Source: Haematococcus lacustris
Lineage: Eukaryota; Chlorophyta; Chlorophyceae; Chlamydomonadales; Haematococcaceae
Assembly: GCA_030144725.1 (NCBI GenBank)
Contig: JASKMD010000010.1
Coordinates: 5,143,045-5,207,044 of the forward strand
Direction of reading: 5' to 3'
Length of the DNA stretch: 64,000 nucleotides
This document shows, piece after piece, positions 33,691 through 45,852 of the stretch (the stretch's first letter is position 1; each line of letters opens with the position of its first letter). The notes beneath the pieces were generated by a model, which made no database searches, was not told where the DNA came from, and worked only from the letters and a program-made list of their open reading frames with translations. A program made the position numbers and the translations under genes.

Positions 33691-35024
33691 GGGTGTGGAG
33701 GGAGGGGCTGTGGAGGGAGGGGGTGTGCAGGGAGGGGGTGTGGAGGGAGGGGGTGTGGAGGGAGGGGGTGTGGAAGGAGGGGATGTGGAGGGAGGGGCTG
33801 TGGAGGGAGGGGGTGTGCAGAGAGGGGGTGTGGAGGGAGGGGGTGTGGAGGGAGGGGGTGTGCAGGGAGGGGGTGTGGAGGGAGGGGGTGTGGAGGGAGG
33901 GGGTATGGAGGGAGGGGGTGTGGAGGGAGGGGGTGTGGAGGGAGGGGGTGTGGAGGGAGGGGGTGTGGAGGGAGGGGCTGTGGAGGGAGGGGGTGTGGAG
34001 GGAGGGGGTGTGGAGGGAGGGGGTGTGGAGGGAGGGGGTGTGGAGGGAGGGGGTATGGAGGGAGGGGGTGTGGAGGGAGGGGGTGTGGAGGGAGGGGGTG
34101 TGGAGGGAGGGGGTGTGGAGGGAGGGGCTGTGGAGGGAGGGGGTGTGGAGGGAGGGGGTGTGGAGGGAGGGGGTATGGAGGGAGGGGGTGTGGAGGGAGG
34201 GGGTGTGGAGGGAGGGGGTGTGGAGGGAGGGGGTGTGGAGGGAGGGGGTATGGAGGGAGGGGGTGTGGAGGGAGGGGGTGTGGAGGGAGGGGGTGTGGAG
34301 GGAGGGGGTGTGGAGGGAGGGGGTGTGGAGGGAGGGGGTGTGGAGGGAGGGGGTGTGGAGGGAGGGGGTGTGGAGGGAGGGGGTGTGGAGGGAGGGGGTG
34401 TGGAGGGAGGGGGTGTGGAGGGAGGGGGTGTGGAGGGAGGGGGTGTGGAGGGAGGGGGTGTGGAGGGAGGGGGTGTGGAGGGAGGGGGTGTGGAGGGAGG
34501 GGGTGTGGAGGGAGGGGGTGTGGAGGGAGGGGGTGTGGAGGGAGGGGGTGTGGAGGGAGGGGGTGTGGAGGGAGGGGGTGTGGAGGGAGGGGGTGTGGAG
34601 GGAGGGGGTGTGGAGGGAGGGGGTGTGGAGGGAGGGGGTGTGGAGGGAGGGGGTGTGGAGGGAGGGGGTGTGGAGGGAGGGGGTGTGGAGGGAGGGGGTG
34701 TGGAGGGAGGGGGTGTGGAGGGAGGGGGTGTGGAGGGAGGGGGTGTGGAGGGAGGGGGTGTGGAGGGAGGGGGTGTGGAGGGAGGGGGTGTGGAGGGAGG
34801 GGGTGTGGAGGGAGGGGGTGTGGAGGGAGGGGGTGTGGAGGGAGGGGGTGTGGAGGGAGGGGGTGTGGAGGGAGGGGGTGTGGAGGGAGGGGGTGTGGAG
34901 GGAGGGGGTGTGGAGGGAGGGGGTGTGGAGGGAGGGGGTGTGGAGGGAGGGGGTGTGGAGGGAGGGGGTGTGGAGGGAGGGGGTGTGGAGGGAGGGGGTG
35001 TGGAGGGAGGGGGTGTGGAGGGGT
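33691..35024 (+). repeat. 15-bp minisatellite (GGGTGTGGAGGGAGG), about 89 copies
   Basis: Unit length is 15 bp, so every frame stays open. The long apparent proteins here (up to 596 codons, e.g. repeated STPPP) are artefacts. Up to about 34250 the units carry scattered variants (GGCTG, GTATGG, GTGCAG); from there to the end about 51 units are identical. It lies in an intron of the mTERF-like gene. Confidence 0.97.
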
Positions 35025-37214
35025 GGCAGCATGCCCTATGTTGGCTGTGAGGGGTGCGGGTTAGGAGGTGGGGCAGTGGCGGTTGAGGTGGTGGCAAGCT
35101 GGTGGAGGGTTGGGGTGGCGCCAGCCACAAAGGGGCATGGGGGTGGTGGGTCCAACAGGTTCACAGAGGCAGGTGGAGGGACGGTGCGAGGGGTGCAGCA
35201 GCAGGGGCAGGGCCAAGGGCGGGCAAGGGAGTGGCATGGGGATCCTAATGAAGAGTAAAAGCAGGTGTCGGTGGATGAGGGAGGCTGGGGGTGGATGGGT
35301 GGGAGAGACACGTTCAGAAGGGCAGGCGGAGGAAGGGGGTGGGAGGGGGTGTAGCGGCAGGCGCATGGACCAGGGAGTGGCATGGGAAAGGAACGGGAAT
35401 AATCAAAAGGGGTAAGCAGATGTTGGTGGGTGAGGGAGGCTGGGGGTGGGTGGGAGGGATATGGTCCCAAGGTCCAGGCGCAGCTAACAGCTGCAGTGTG
35501 GGCAAGTGCCTGCTGGCACATGCATCAGTGGAGGGGAGGGGGAGTGTCATGCATCGCATGGGAGGCGGGGAGGGGCAGGGACTCCTCGTATGCATGGAGC
35601 AGGGTGGTTGGCTTGGTCTGGTCTGGCCTGGTCTCTGAAGGTGGCGGCCGTCCTTGTCTCAAATCACCTGTGTGGAAAGCACCTCCCCGTTGCACCTCGC
35701 CATCTACCCTGGGAAGCCATAGGTGCTGACAGCTGTGAAAATGTGGCGTTGCTCAGCCATAGAAGATGTGCCCCTGCTCGGCCATAGGAAGATGTGGCCT
35801 TGCTCAGCCATAAACAAATATAACCTTGTTCAGACATGGCAAGTCTGAGATGCTTGCGATGCCGCCCCTTCACCCTGTGGGTAGCCATAGGCCCGGTGGG
35901 ATATCTCTCTTCGGTGGGGCTCCCTGTGGCTCTCTTTGGACGCTACTTTGCTGTTGTGTGAGAAACCTGCCGCATCTGATCCCCATTCGCCCTTCAGGTC
36001 ATCGCGGCGTACGAGTTTTACACGCGAGAGTGGTTGGAACGCGGGGCCAGAGAAGTGGCGCCACAGCGGATGTCATCCTTCTCCTCCATCGACAGACGAT
36101 AGCAACATCGAGCGGTGCTGCAGCGTTCAGCAGGCAGATTGAGCGGTTGTTCCATGTCGCGCAGCTGGCCTGCCGCCCGCGCAACTTGTCGCTTGCCGGG
36201 CCGTCGCGCTGCGTTACTCTCGGATTGGGACCGTGTGACAATGGTTTCAGTGATGGCTTGACCTGTCCGCCCGCTAGGTCGGACTGTATGATAACGTTGT
36301 TGCGCCGTGTCAGTTCAACACGGTGTCATGGGAAGTCATGCAAGTCCAAAAGACTCTCTGAGTAGTGGCAATGGACTTGTAAATGTTGACATGTCTGAGT
36401 CTGTTCTGCTGCTACACAGGTTCCGTAAGCTTCTTGCAGGAAAAGGAAAGTCAGCTAAACAAAAGAATTGTTACTTTGGCCGAGCCTTGACACGGCAGGC
36501 TACCCCAGATCACACATCTCATTCAACCCACACCTCACATCTCACCAGCTCATTGTGTATGCAGTGTCGGTTCTTTGACCCCCCTATGACAAGAATCACC
36601 CATCGACCCTCTCTCGCACATACACACATTCCCCGCAATTGCCAATCTCGATAGTTTCATTCATTCACCATTTCTATCATTCATCCAGATATGACTAATG
36701 CAAGTGGTGCAAGTCCGCATTCAACAGCAGTCAGTCGAGAGAAAGTACTCAATGTTCAAATGTGGCCACTGTGGCAGCAGCAGTAGTTCTCCACAGCACA
36801 ATCGTGAAGCTGCTGCAGGCTGGGCCACAAGGCTCGGGCACTATTCTGGCATGACGTCATGGTCATGGCCAGAGTGGGGAAGGGTGGCCATTGCCGACAG
36901 TCTACCTTATAAGCACCATGTGCCACTAACATGCTCAGCCCATCATCCAGCAAGGCTACCTCCGTGCACCACCCTGGAGCCTTCTCACGGATACTCATTC
37001 AACCTGCTCACCTATGCTGGTGCTAACGTCCGCCACTGCCAGCAGGGACAAGGCAGCCAGCTGGACAAAGGCCTTGCTGCATTTGCTGCAGCCCATTGCC
37101 ATGACCAAGCAGGCAGGAAGACCTTAGGCACAGGGGCGGCTGCTCATGATGGCGCTATCACTGCCCCCTTCCTCCTCACTCATACACATTGACCATGGCA
37201 GCCTGCGCCCTCAC
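35025..37214. other. No gene firmly supported
   Basis: Contains G-rich degenerate sequence to 35640. Isolated exon-like frames occur at 35641-35730 (VAAVLVSNHLCGKHL) and 35998-36105 (VIAAYEFYTREWLERGAREV, after a good acceptor CGCCCTTCAG). Neither could be tied to a gene. Further 3' exons of the 37.2-40.9 kb gene may also be here. Confidence 0.35.
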
Positions 37215-40200
37215 CTCCCGCAGCAGCTGTTGCTGCTGCTCGTGCTGGTGCCAGCCCGGCTGCTGTGCGCCCAACTCCGCGGACAGCACGTGCTCGATGC
37301 TGCCGGACAGCGGGGCCAGCCGGGCTGCAGGTCTCGCCACCACAGCCTGGAGCGCATCCACCGAAGGTCCCCACCTGGCTTTTGGAACGGAGGACCTCCC
37401 GCCGCTTTCTGGCTGGGAGACAGGCACGGGCAACAGCCAGTTTCCATCCAAACCAGCTTGCGACACGTCTGGTAAGACTGCACCGCAGCTGCCACGCCGT
37501 CGAATCATAATGCCGGGAGCCGCCTGCGAGGCGGTCGGCGGAGGTGCAACACCCGGATGCCCGGACGCGCGGGGGACTGCCTGAGGCTTATTGCTCCATC
37601 CTCCTACGCCAGCTTCTCCTAGTGCAGCGCTGCAGGGCGGCAGGTCCGCACGGGGCGGCAGAGCAGCGAGAAGAACAGCTGCATTGTCCGCACGGGGCTG
37701 CACCCTAACGTGTTGGCACGGTGTGGTGCGCTGAGGTCCGACGGCACCCAACCCTAAGGACGTGGTCGAAGTTCGTCCGGCCTCGCCCGCGCCTCGCAAT
37801 TTCTCCACACGGGATGCCGGCACCAGTGGCGGCAATGCAGGTGGGGTTCTAGCGCCGGGCCCGGGACCCAACGCCGAGTGTCGCTCACACGTTTCAATCG
37901 CCAGGCTGCTCACGCCGTGTCTGCTCGCGCCAGGCCCTACTTCCAGGCTGCGTCGGGCGGCACGGCCTGCCCATGGGATGCTGGAGCGCGGGATGGTCGG
38001 CGCGGCCTGAGCCGGCTTGAGTTGCGGGGCCGCTGCGCTGCTGACGAGTGTCGCACTATCGCAAGGCATGACTTGATAGTCCGCAGAGTTGCTGCGGCAG
38101 TCGGTGTCGAGCGTATCGTTTAGCACAGGGCCAGTGTGCGGCCTTCGTGCTGAGGCGCAGGCTGCGGGGAGCAGGAGGTCCTGCAGCCTATAGTTGGGTC
38201 GTTGCGGTAGGGGTGGGGAGGCCACGTGGCGGTTGCCCCGACCTGCGAGAATGACATGTACACGAAAATATGACGCGGTTTTGCATGAAAAACGTGAGTG
38301 TCAGTCCAGCAGAAGGACACCTGTGAGGCGGGTTCACGAGGTGGCTGGGTGCATATCCATCCCGGCAACACCCAAGCCATGCCTGCCAGCCCCCTGGTAC
38401 CAAGGTATACTGGTGGTACTAGTGCTGTAGGCAGTGCTGCGGGCACTACCCCTTGCAGCAGGGCACCCCTTGCACCAGGGCACCCCTTGCAGCAGGGCAC
38501 CCCTTGCAGCAGGGCACCCCTTGCAGCAGGGCACCCCTTGCACCAGGGCACTACCCCTTGCAGCAGGGCACCCCTTGCACCAGTGGCATACTGGAACTGG
38601 GTGTGTGCTAGGGCATACTAGGGCACCCTGGGACCCCTTGCACCCTTGCACCAGGGCACACTAGCAGTAGTGACAGTAGTGGCAGCAGTGGCACCCTGGC
38701 GGTAGTGGCACCAGGGCAGACCAGCTGTACCCGGGCAGTTGCACTGGTGGTGCTGGGAGTGTGCTGGCACCCTGGCAGTAGAGGCTCCAGGGCACACTTG
38801 AGCTGGGGGACTCTGGTGACACCCTGGCAGTAGTGGCACATAGTTGCGGTGCTAATGGTGCTAGTGCTGTGTGTGTGCTCAGCACGGCCTGCTGTGGTGG
38901 GGTTGCCGGCTGGGATTGCAGCTAGCCCAGGGCTGAGCAGTGAGTAGGTACACCGGTGCAAGAGGCTGCGGATGCTGACCCCGACAGCACATGAGTGTTG
39001 CACGGCCCCTAATCCTGCAATGGATCAACGGCAATGCCAGGAGGCATACCAGGAGCCATGGCAAGGCTGCTGCCGGCACCAGCATCCAGCCCCAAGCCTG
39101 ACTAGTCCGGAGCTTGACCAGAGCTATGGAGGCAGACTGGTGGAAGCGCTGGTGGAAGCACCTACAGAGCACCTCTGTAGTGTGACCTCACATGCGGGAT
39201 ACCACGGATGTGCGGTGGCGCTGGGTTGCTAGCCCACAGCCTTGTGTCCAGGACTGCAGTCCGGCAATGGCACTGGCAATGCCAGGAGCCATGGCAAAGG
39301 CTGCTGCCAGCACCAGCCCCTAGCCCAGAGCCTTGTGCCCAGGACTGACTAGTGACCTGCTAGGCTTAGTGAGCTCTGGAGACGGGGATGAAAGAAGGAA
39401 AGACTACGCCCTCGCCGCCGGTCTGCTTGAGAGATAGAGAGATCTAAGACAGGCCCTAGGCGGCGCGATGAGGGCAGCCCAGGTTCACCATTCAACACCA
39501 GGGAGGGGCAGGTGGCCCCATGCCTGCTGCAGCTAGGCACATAGGGAGGGAGGGGCAACAGGCGTTGCCTGCCTCACCCCAAGGCAAGCATGCATGTCAA
39601 GCCTGAAGCAGATTCACGGCTGGCGGCTTAAACGGTGTGAGCCATCTCTTCCTTCTTCTTTTCTTCTTCTTCTTCTCCTTTCAAGGCTAGCTAGATATGA
39701 AGGGTGCAAATCAGAGACACGAGAGGCAAGGAGGCTGCTAAGTCTACCTCTGAAGGCGGCCATGCCTGCTGAGAATGTAAGCCCGGTCAGTGGCTGTCAA
39801 GTCTGGCAAGGAGGGTGGCATGGCTTCCCAGCCCTTGCAACAGGACCCCAGCCTCTGCAGCTGGTTCTATTCACCCAGCTGGTACTTGGGACATGACTCA
39901 TGAATAGACATGCATGCGGGCCCACAGCCACGAGCTTTGCCTGAGCAAGAGAGGCATGTGGCATGTAACTCATGATTGAACATGTGTGGCTGTGGCTGTA
40001 CTGCAAGGCCCGCAGGGGTGCTAGGGGAGCCCCAACACCCCTGCAGCCCTGAGGCTGCCAATGGCAATGCCAGGAGCAATGGCAAGGCTGCTGCCAGCAC
40101 CAGCTGGTAGTCGGCACATGAAGTGTGAATGAGCATGAATGCTGCCCTCAGCCATGAGCTTTGCCTCAGCAGAGGAGGCATCCTGCTGCTGGCATCGTTG

Positions 40201-40879
40201 TCACTGCACCTGCTGGGCTGTTTGTGGCGTGACCTCACACATGTGACAACCACATAGTGTGCGGTGGCCTGGGTTGCTACCAACATGAACTCTTGATTGA
40301 CCTAATGGGGCTGTGGAATGAGGTGCGCATGATGTGAGAAGGGTGAACCCCAGCCTTACCTGTCTCGTTGTCCTTAAACCGGATTTCATGTTGCCCCTCT
40401 GCTGCCTCGTCTCTGTAGTCTGGCAGCGACGGACTGCTTGCATAGCCACTACTTCTGTACAGACAACTGCCCGAGGGAGGCTGACACAGCGCTCCACCTG
40501 CTGCTTTGCCCAGCTCAGTCGTTGGGGGGTGAGCGGGTCGTACAGTGTCTGCGTCGCTGTCGGCTGCAGAGGGTTTTCGACGAGCTAGGCTGCCGCGGTT
40601 GGTCGAGGGGCGCACGATGCACCGCCCGCTGACGGAGCCTCGAACGAACGTCTCAAACACTGCGTCCAAGTATAAGCCAGCATTCGCTCTAAAACTTTGC
40701 GGGCGTATGTTACCATGGCCGAGGCAGTGCTCCGTGAGTAGGAGTCGCTTACTGTCAAAATTGCTGGATTCCTCCGCACTAAGGAAAGCCGGCGCCGGAA
40801 AGTCGGCCTGGCAAGTTACTCCCGCTTCGAGGGGAACCGGAGGTTTTGCCCCCGCGAACAGCATCTTAAACCGCTTCAT
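37215..40879 (-). CDS. Unknown Ser/Pro/Ala-rich protein, 5' two exons
   Basis: Exon 1 (40879-40360, 173 codons plus one base) starts MKRFKMLFAGAKPPVPLEAG and ends at GACAACGAGACAG|GTAAGG. Exon 2 (38242-37215) follows acceptor CATTCTCGCAG and ends CTGCGGGAG|GTGAGG. The phases match (1 + 2), and the joined frame is open for 515 codons. It is mostly low-complexity Ser/Pro/Ala/Arg, with a more ordered end (VLSAELGAQQPGWHQHEQQQ). No family is recognised. The 2.1-kb intron is filled with local repeats. The coding continues past 37215, but the next exon was not found. Confidence 0.5.
38446..38595. repeat. 15-16 bp tandem repeat (CCCCTTGCAGCAGGGCA)
   Basis: About nine copies with GCAGCAGG/GCACCAGG alternation. 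A related CCCTGGCAGTAGTGGCA repeat follows at about 38655-38850. Both lie in the long intron of the unknown minus-strand gene. Confidence 0.85.
38985..40115. repeat. Three dispersed copies of a ~60-bp repeat
   Basis: The core GGCAATGCCAGGAGCCATGG, followed by CAAGGCTGCTGCCAGCACCAGC, occurs near 39030, 39268 and 40060. A second shared motif (CATGAGCTTTGCCTCAGCA type) sits near 39930 and 40155. Together they suggest segmental duplication within the intron. Confidence 0.65.
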
Positions 40880-42510
40880 GCTGGCTTAGAACCTGCACGC
40901 ACACAGTGACAGTGAGCTGGGCTTAATGTTGTGCTGCCTCGGGTAACGCTACAGAGAGAAAAAGCAGGTCGGTAGCGCGAGTGTCAGCGCTCCTAGCAGC
41001 AGCAGGAGATACAGCGGAGAAGAAATGATGTACCTGAATAGAGAAGTGGAAGCCCTCCTTGCGCGGCTCGCAACCTGTAGCAAACGAGGACAGTAGCTAG
41101 TAACCCGCTTTGGGTAAAGTCTCCTCGTGGGGAAATGTTCTGCGTAAATGAGAGATATTCAAAGCACCGAGAAAGTCCTGCCACCCGTCAACTTTAGATG
41201 CGGGACGTCGACGTCAGTCACTACAGACATGCCGCTTTCCCATCGTCATGGTCACAATGCTCATCAATGTCACAGCTGTCACTGTTGTGTGTTGAGGAAG
41301 GAACGTAATCACTATCATGGTCGCACCACACATGTCGCTGATGAGGTGCTGAGTGCAGGGATGAGTGTGCAGGTGCAATGCTTGGGTACAGGCTATACAT
41401 ATGTATCAACAGTGATGCGTGGCTGGGTCTTGGGTACCCTGCCCCTGCCCCTGCCCCTGCCCCTGCCCCTGCCCCTGCCCCTCCTTCTCCACCGAACCCA
41501 GCACCCGCATCTCCTTACATCCCCCCAAAGCAACACACTTGTTCTTTTGTAATCAAGCCATCTTCCCCTCTTTTACATTGCCCCAGCCACCCCTGCCTTC
41601 CCTCCCCACCTTATCCCCCCGAACCCCCCCCCCCGGCCACCCTCCCTCCTGTCTCACATAGCCCCTCTACAGTATGCGGCATTTCCCCTGGCCTGCCCCT
41701 CATCCCTGCCCTCGCGTATCGCCCCTCTCCCGCACTCGCTTTTCCTTTCCTTCACCCCAAACCCCCTCCTTCCTAACCCACAACAACAACTCGCCTGGCC
41801 CACAAGCCTGAGGGGCTCCAGCCTTCTGCCTGGACCAGACCTAGCATGCAGCACCCTTGGCATCGTCATCCCCTGCATTGCATAAAGGGGATGATCAGTT
41901 TCTCAAGCAGCCTGCAGGGCAGCACCCTCCCCCTCGCTCCATACCTGCAATTGCGGGTGTGTGGTGCAGTATGTGGAGCACGAAATGTGCAGGACATAGA
42001 GCAGCATCTTACCTGTAGGTGCAGTGCACACCAGCATAGCACAGGGTAAGACACCAGTGGGCTGGACACACACCTCATGCGCCAGGCCCCTGCCTTTCAT
42101 ACATAGCCATGCAGGCAAAGCACTGTGCAGTTCAGAAGGCATCAGAGCGTCCCAGAGCTTCGGCTTCAGGTCAAGGCTTCAGTCTTCCCCTCGCTCCATA
42201 TGTGCAGTTGTGTACAGGGGAGCACCATCTCACCTGTAGGCAGCTACAGTGCGCCTGAGAAGCCATGGGCCTGTTCAGCTCGTACTGCCAGGGTCAGGGC
42301 CGCGGCGCCCTCCGCTATCTGGCCTTCGTCAGACCGAACTGCTCTCACCCCGTTCACGAAGCCCCTGCTCATGAACCCCCTTGCCATTTTCGCGACTCTG
42401 GCCTTCAGCGATGTCCACATCGCAATGCGAATCGGCGTAATTTAAAACTTGGCAATTGTGTAACCGTAAAGCGTGCGACCGCTGCCTCTTCAGTTGAGCT
42501 ATTGCGCGCG
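40880..42510. other. Intergenic between divergent genes
   Basis: Separates the minus-strand unknown gene from SAE1 and so should hold both promoters. A (CCCCTG)n run lies at 41436-41483, followed by C-rich sequence to about 41800. A ~20-bp direct repeat (CTTCCCCTCGCTCCATA-like) near 41930 and 42186 suggests a local duplication. No TATA-like or other site could be assigned. Confidence 0.4.
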
Positions 42511-45500
42511 ATGACAGGGACTGCTGGGTTGAGCGCGGACCAAGCTGCTGTGTATGACCGCCAGCTGCGTGTGTGGGGGCTGGAGGTTCAAAACAGGTGC
42601 AGCGCCACATCGCACTTCACATCTCCCTCCTGCTGCATCGGCACCCAATGTGCGAAGCCAGTGTGTTTTGTCGGTATGGTGTGCAGACTCACTGCTGCCA
42701 GGGTCCTAATCATAGGAGGCGATGCTCTGGCTGCCGAGGTACGTCACACAGCCCATACAGCCACTTGGCACAGCCAGACAGCTCAGCTGCGGGTAGCCCA
42801 CCTGCCTTGTGCCCTGCAGGTGGCCAAGAACATAGTGCTCGCAGGTGTTGGCCATGTTGGTATCGCAGATGACACGCCATGCTCCCAGGCAGCTTTTGGC
42901 AACTTTTTAGTCAGCGCAGATGCCGACCCCAGCAGCACGTGAGTGGGGGCCTCTGAGCAGCGTGTCCATCTGATGCTGCCCCATCCATTGACCCATGCCG
43001 CCTCATTTCCTTGGAAAACATCTGGGCATCGCCTCCCTACATGATAGCAGCCTCGATAAGCCTGCCTGCCAGCTTGCATCCCTCACCCTTGCTCTTTGCA
43101 CTCCAGTGTGATTGAGCCTAAGATCTCGCAGCTGCCGGCTTGCATTTTCAGAAAGGGTTAACTTGACAACCTCAGCCAGCCCTCCTGCCAGCTTGCATAC
43201 CTCACCCTTGGTCCTTTCATGCCCACTGCATCTGTGAACTGGTCTCCATGCGGGAGATGGCATCCATGTAGCAACTCGATGCATGAGCAAGCAGTAGCCC
43301 ATTGCCACATGGCTTCCCAAAGGCTGAGGCTGGTTCCAGCTGCAGTGCCCGCTGCAGCACCTGTCATTGCTGTTTCTATGGCTGCCCTTGTTTGTAATCA
43401 CGCCTGACCCGCAACAGCCATTTCTTGCCTACTTGCACATCTGACCCATGCAGCCTCCATGCCCACCTCACAACCAAGCAGCACCCTGGCCAGTATGGAT
43501 GGCTGCTCAGCTTAGGGTGGTCACACCACAGGGTGGTCACACCATAGTGTAGTCACACCACAGGGTGGTCACACCACAGGGTCGTCACACCACAGGGTGG
43601 TCACACCACAGGGTGGTCACACCGCTGGCTGCAGGGTGGGTCAGTCAAGTGCCCAGACGCTGGCCGCCATGAACCCCCTCATCACAGTGTCAGCCCAGCC
43701 CTTAGCATTTGGTCCCAGCTGTGATGGCACCGGTGGCAGTGGCAGCGGTGATGCCGGCACAGATGGCAGCGGAGGCGGTGGCAGCAGCAGCCTGACCCAG
43801 GCAAGCGTGGAGCAGCTGAAGCACTTGGTGGCGGGCTATGATGTGGTGGTCAGCACGCGGGGCGTCAGCAGCCAGGAAGCAGATGGGCTGGAACAGGCGG
43901 CAGCAGGTGAAGGGGGCGAGGGGGTGCCAGACCTAGTCTCCTTCCTCCTCCCTAGTCTGCAGGGATACAGTAGGGGGCCTCCATCCTAACTTTCAGAAGG
44001 GGCCTCCTTCCTGTTCAGTAGATTGTGTTGCAGTGAGTGCGGGGTGCTGGCGGTGGCCACTCTTCATCCTGCTGTGCCCTGTATGCCTGAGCTCAGCTAC
44101 TCTAGCGGTGGGCCCTGCTGTGGGCTGTGGCAGGACCCTGTGCGGCCCTATGGCGCTGGGCAGCCAGCTGCCTGAGCCGCCCCTTGCTGTGCGCCCCATG
44201 TTTATTCCACCTTAGGTTGGCCCTCTGATGAGTGCGCTGCCACCCATCACCCTCACCTCACCCAACCTGACCCGACTTACTATGACCCCTCATTGGGGCT
44301 GTGGGCTGTGCCTGGCCCGATCTGAGGCAACACACCATGACCACCCATGTGGGCTGGGGGCTTTGGGCTGTGGACTGTGCCTGGCCTCATCTGGTGCCAC
44401 CTGGCCTGCCCTGACATCATGCTGAGGGCTGTTTGCTGTTTGATTTGCAGCTGGCGTCAAGCAGCTCTACTTAGCAGAAGTCCGTGGTCCCTTGGCGGTC
44501 ATCTTCACTGCTCTGGGTCCCCACCACACCTTTGCAGACAAGCCCTCCACACCCACACCAGCACAACCCTCAGCCCCAGTCCCCGCCACACCCCTGCCAG
44601 CAGTCAATGGGAGCAAGGCAGCAGCAGGGGCTGCAGGGGTGGCCTCTGCCCGCATCGTGGCAACTGGCAAAGAGTCAGGGCAAGCAGAGGCAGCAGCGGG
44701 GCAGCCGGTGCAGGGGCCGTCGGCCAGGGTCATCGACTACCCTCCCCTCAGCAAGGCTCTGGGGCGCAGTGTGGCGCAGTGTGGGGGCAGGCGCCCGGTG
44801 CACCCCTTGTACCAGGTGGGCCTGCGGACAGCAGCGCGGGGCGGGGCGGGGCGGGGCGGGGCGGGGCGGGGCGGGGCGGGGCGGGGCGGGGCGGGGCGGG
44901 GCGGGGCGGGGCGGGGCGGTCTGAACTGCGGCCACAGAGCTGTGTCAGGACCCATCTCACCTAACGGCAGCTCATGTTGTGTTTATCGGGCTTGTGACTG
45001 CGGGCCTGGCCCTCGTTGGGCCCAGGTGCTGGACACAGGCTGTGCCCTGACAGGCTGGACAAACAACTGAACAGCCTTCAGTGCAGCAGCTGTCGTGCTT
45101 GCGGGAGTGCAGGCCTGGCCCCTGCTGTGTCCAGGTGGTGCGTGCAGTGCGGGCTTTTGAGGCACAAGAGGGGCGGGCTGTGAGAGCTGGCGATGAGGCT
45201 GCTCTGAAGGTGATGGACGGGGGCCGGAAGCGGTTGGGAAGGGGTGGGAGGGGTGGGAATGTGAGGGAGGGGGAGGCAGGGGTGGGAATGTGAGGGAGGG
45301 GGAGGCAGGGGTGGGAAAGGGTGGGAGGGCATGCAGAGGAGCGTGTAGGGAAGAGAGAAGAACGTGTGCTACCCCACCCTGCCCAAGTTGGGCAGCACTG
45401 TGCTTGCCACTGAGGTCAGTGAACTCCCCCCTAACTCCTTGACCCTACCCCAACCTGTTTACCCTGCCACTACCTCCTGCCACTACCCCCCTGCCGCTGA

Positions 45501-45852
45501 CCCCTGCCCCTACCCCAACCCTTTCACTCCTGTCCCTATCCCACTGAGTGCCCTCCCTGTCAGTGAATTCGAGACTGGCTGAGTGTTTGCTCCCGCTTAT
45601 ATACAGGCCACAGCAGCAGCCCTGGAGGCCGGTGAGGGGGCTGCCCCTGGTTCCATCTCTACCTCCCTGCTGGAGAGCTGGGTGCTGGACGCTGGCCTAG
45701 CCCTGGCCGCAGCCCCTGCTGCTGCAGTGGCAGGGGGTGTGCTGGCTAATAGCATCATCCGCAGCATCAGCAGGGTGGGGACACCGCTGGACAACTTCTT
45801 CTTCTTCTCCTTGCATGACGGCAAGGGCATGGTAGAGCGGATGGTTGCCTAA
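42511..45852 (+). CDS. SAE1: SUMO-activating enzyme E1 subunit 1 (SAE1/AOS1), 7 exons
   Basis: Exons 42511-42596, 42687-42738, 42820-42938, 43635-43906, 44451-44815, 45135-45209 and 45607-45852: 1215 nt, 404 residues, all GT-AG with consistent phases. The N-terminus LSADQAAVYDRQLRVWGLEV is the diagnostic E1 opening, followed by AARVLIIGGDALAAEVAKNI and VLAGVGHVGIADD (Rossmann nucleotide fold). Middle: QTLAAMNPLITVSAQP and YDVVVSTRG. The C-terminus VAGGVLANSIIRSISRVGTP and LDNFFFFSLHDGKGMVE closes the domain as in animal and plant SAE1. Known role: non-catalytic adenylation-domain partner of SAE2 in the nuclear SUMO E1. It is longer than typical SAE1 (about 320-350) because of Gly/Ser-rich (about residues 108-125) and Pro/Ala-rich (about 200-240) inserts. 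The start ATG follows in-frame upstream sequence, but homology begins right after it. Confidence 0.92.
43508..43634 (+). repeat. 17-bp tandem repeat (GGGTGGTCACACCACAG) at an SAE1 intron end
   Basis: About seven copies ending within a few bases of the exon 4 acceptor (GGCTGCAG at 43634). Each unit contains the palindrome-like GGTCACACC and an AG, so it supplies several decoy acceptors. Confidence 0.85.
44836..44918 (+). repeat. (GGGGC)n array, about 17 copies, in SAE1 intron 5
   Basis: A pure pentanucleotide run starting 21 bp after the exon 5 donor. It is the same unit as at 931-1047 and likely to form G-quadruplexes in the pre-mRNA. Confidence 0.95.

Noticed and set aside
33340..35258. Several 450-596 codon open frames on both strands
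   Set aside because: They come from a 15-bp tandem repeat, whose length keeps all frames open; codon content is pure repeat and no exon signals fit.
44467..45070. Arg/Gly-rich or Pro/Ala frames through 44836-44918
   Set aside because: Artefacts of the (GGGGC)n array in SAE1 intron 5; the real exon ends at 44815.
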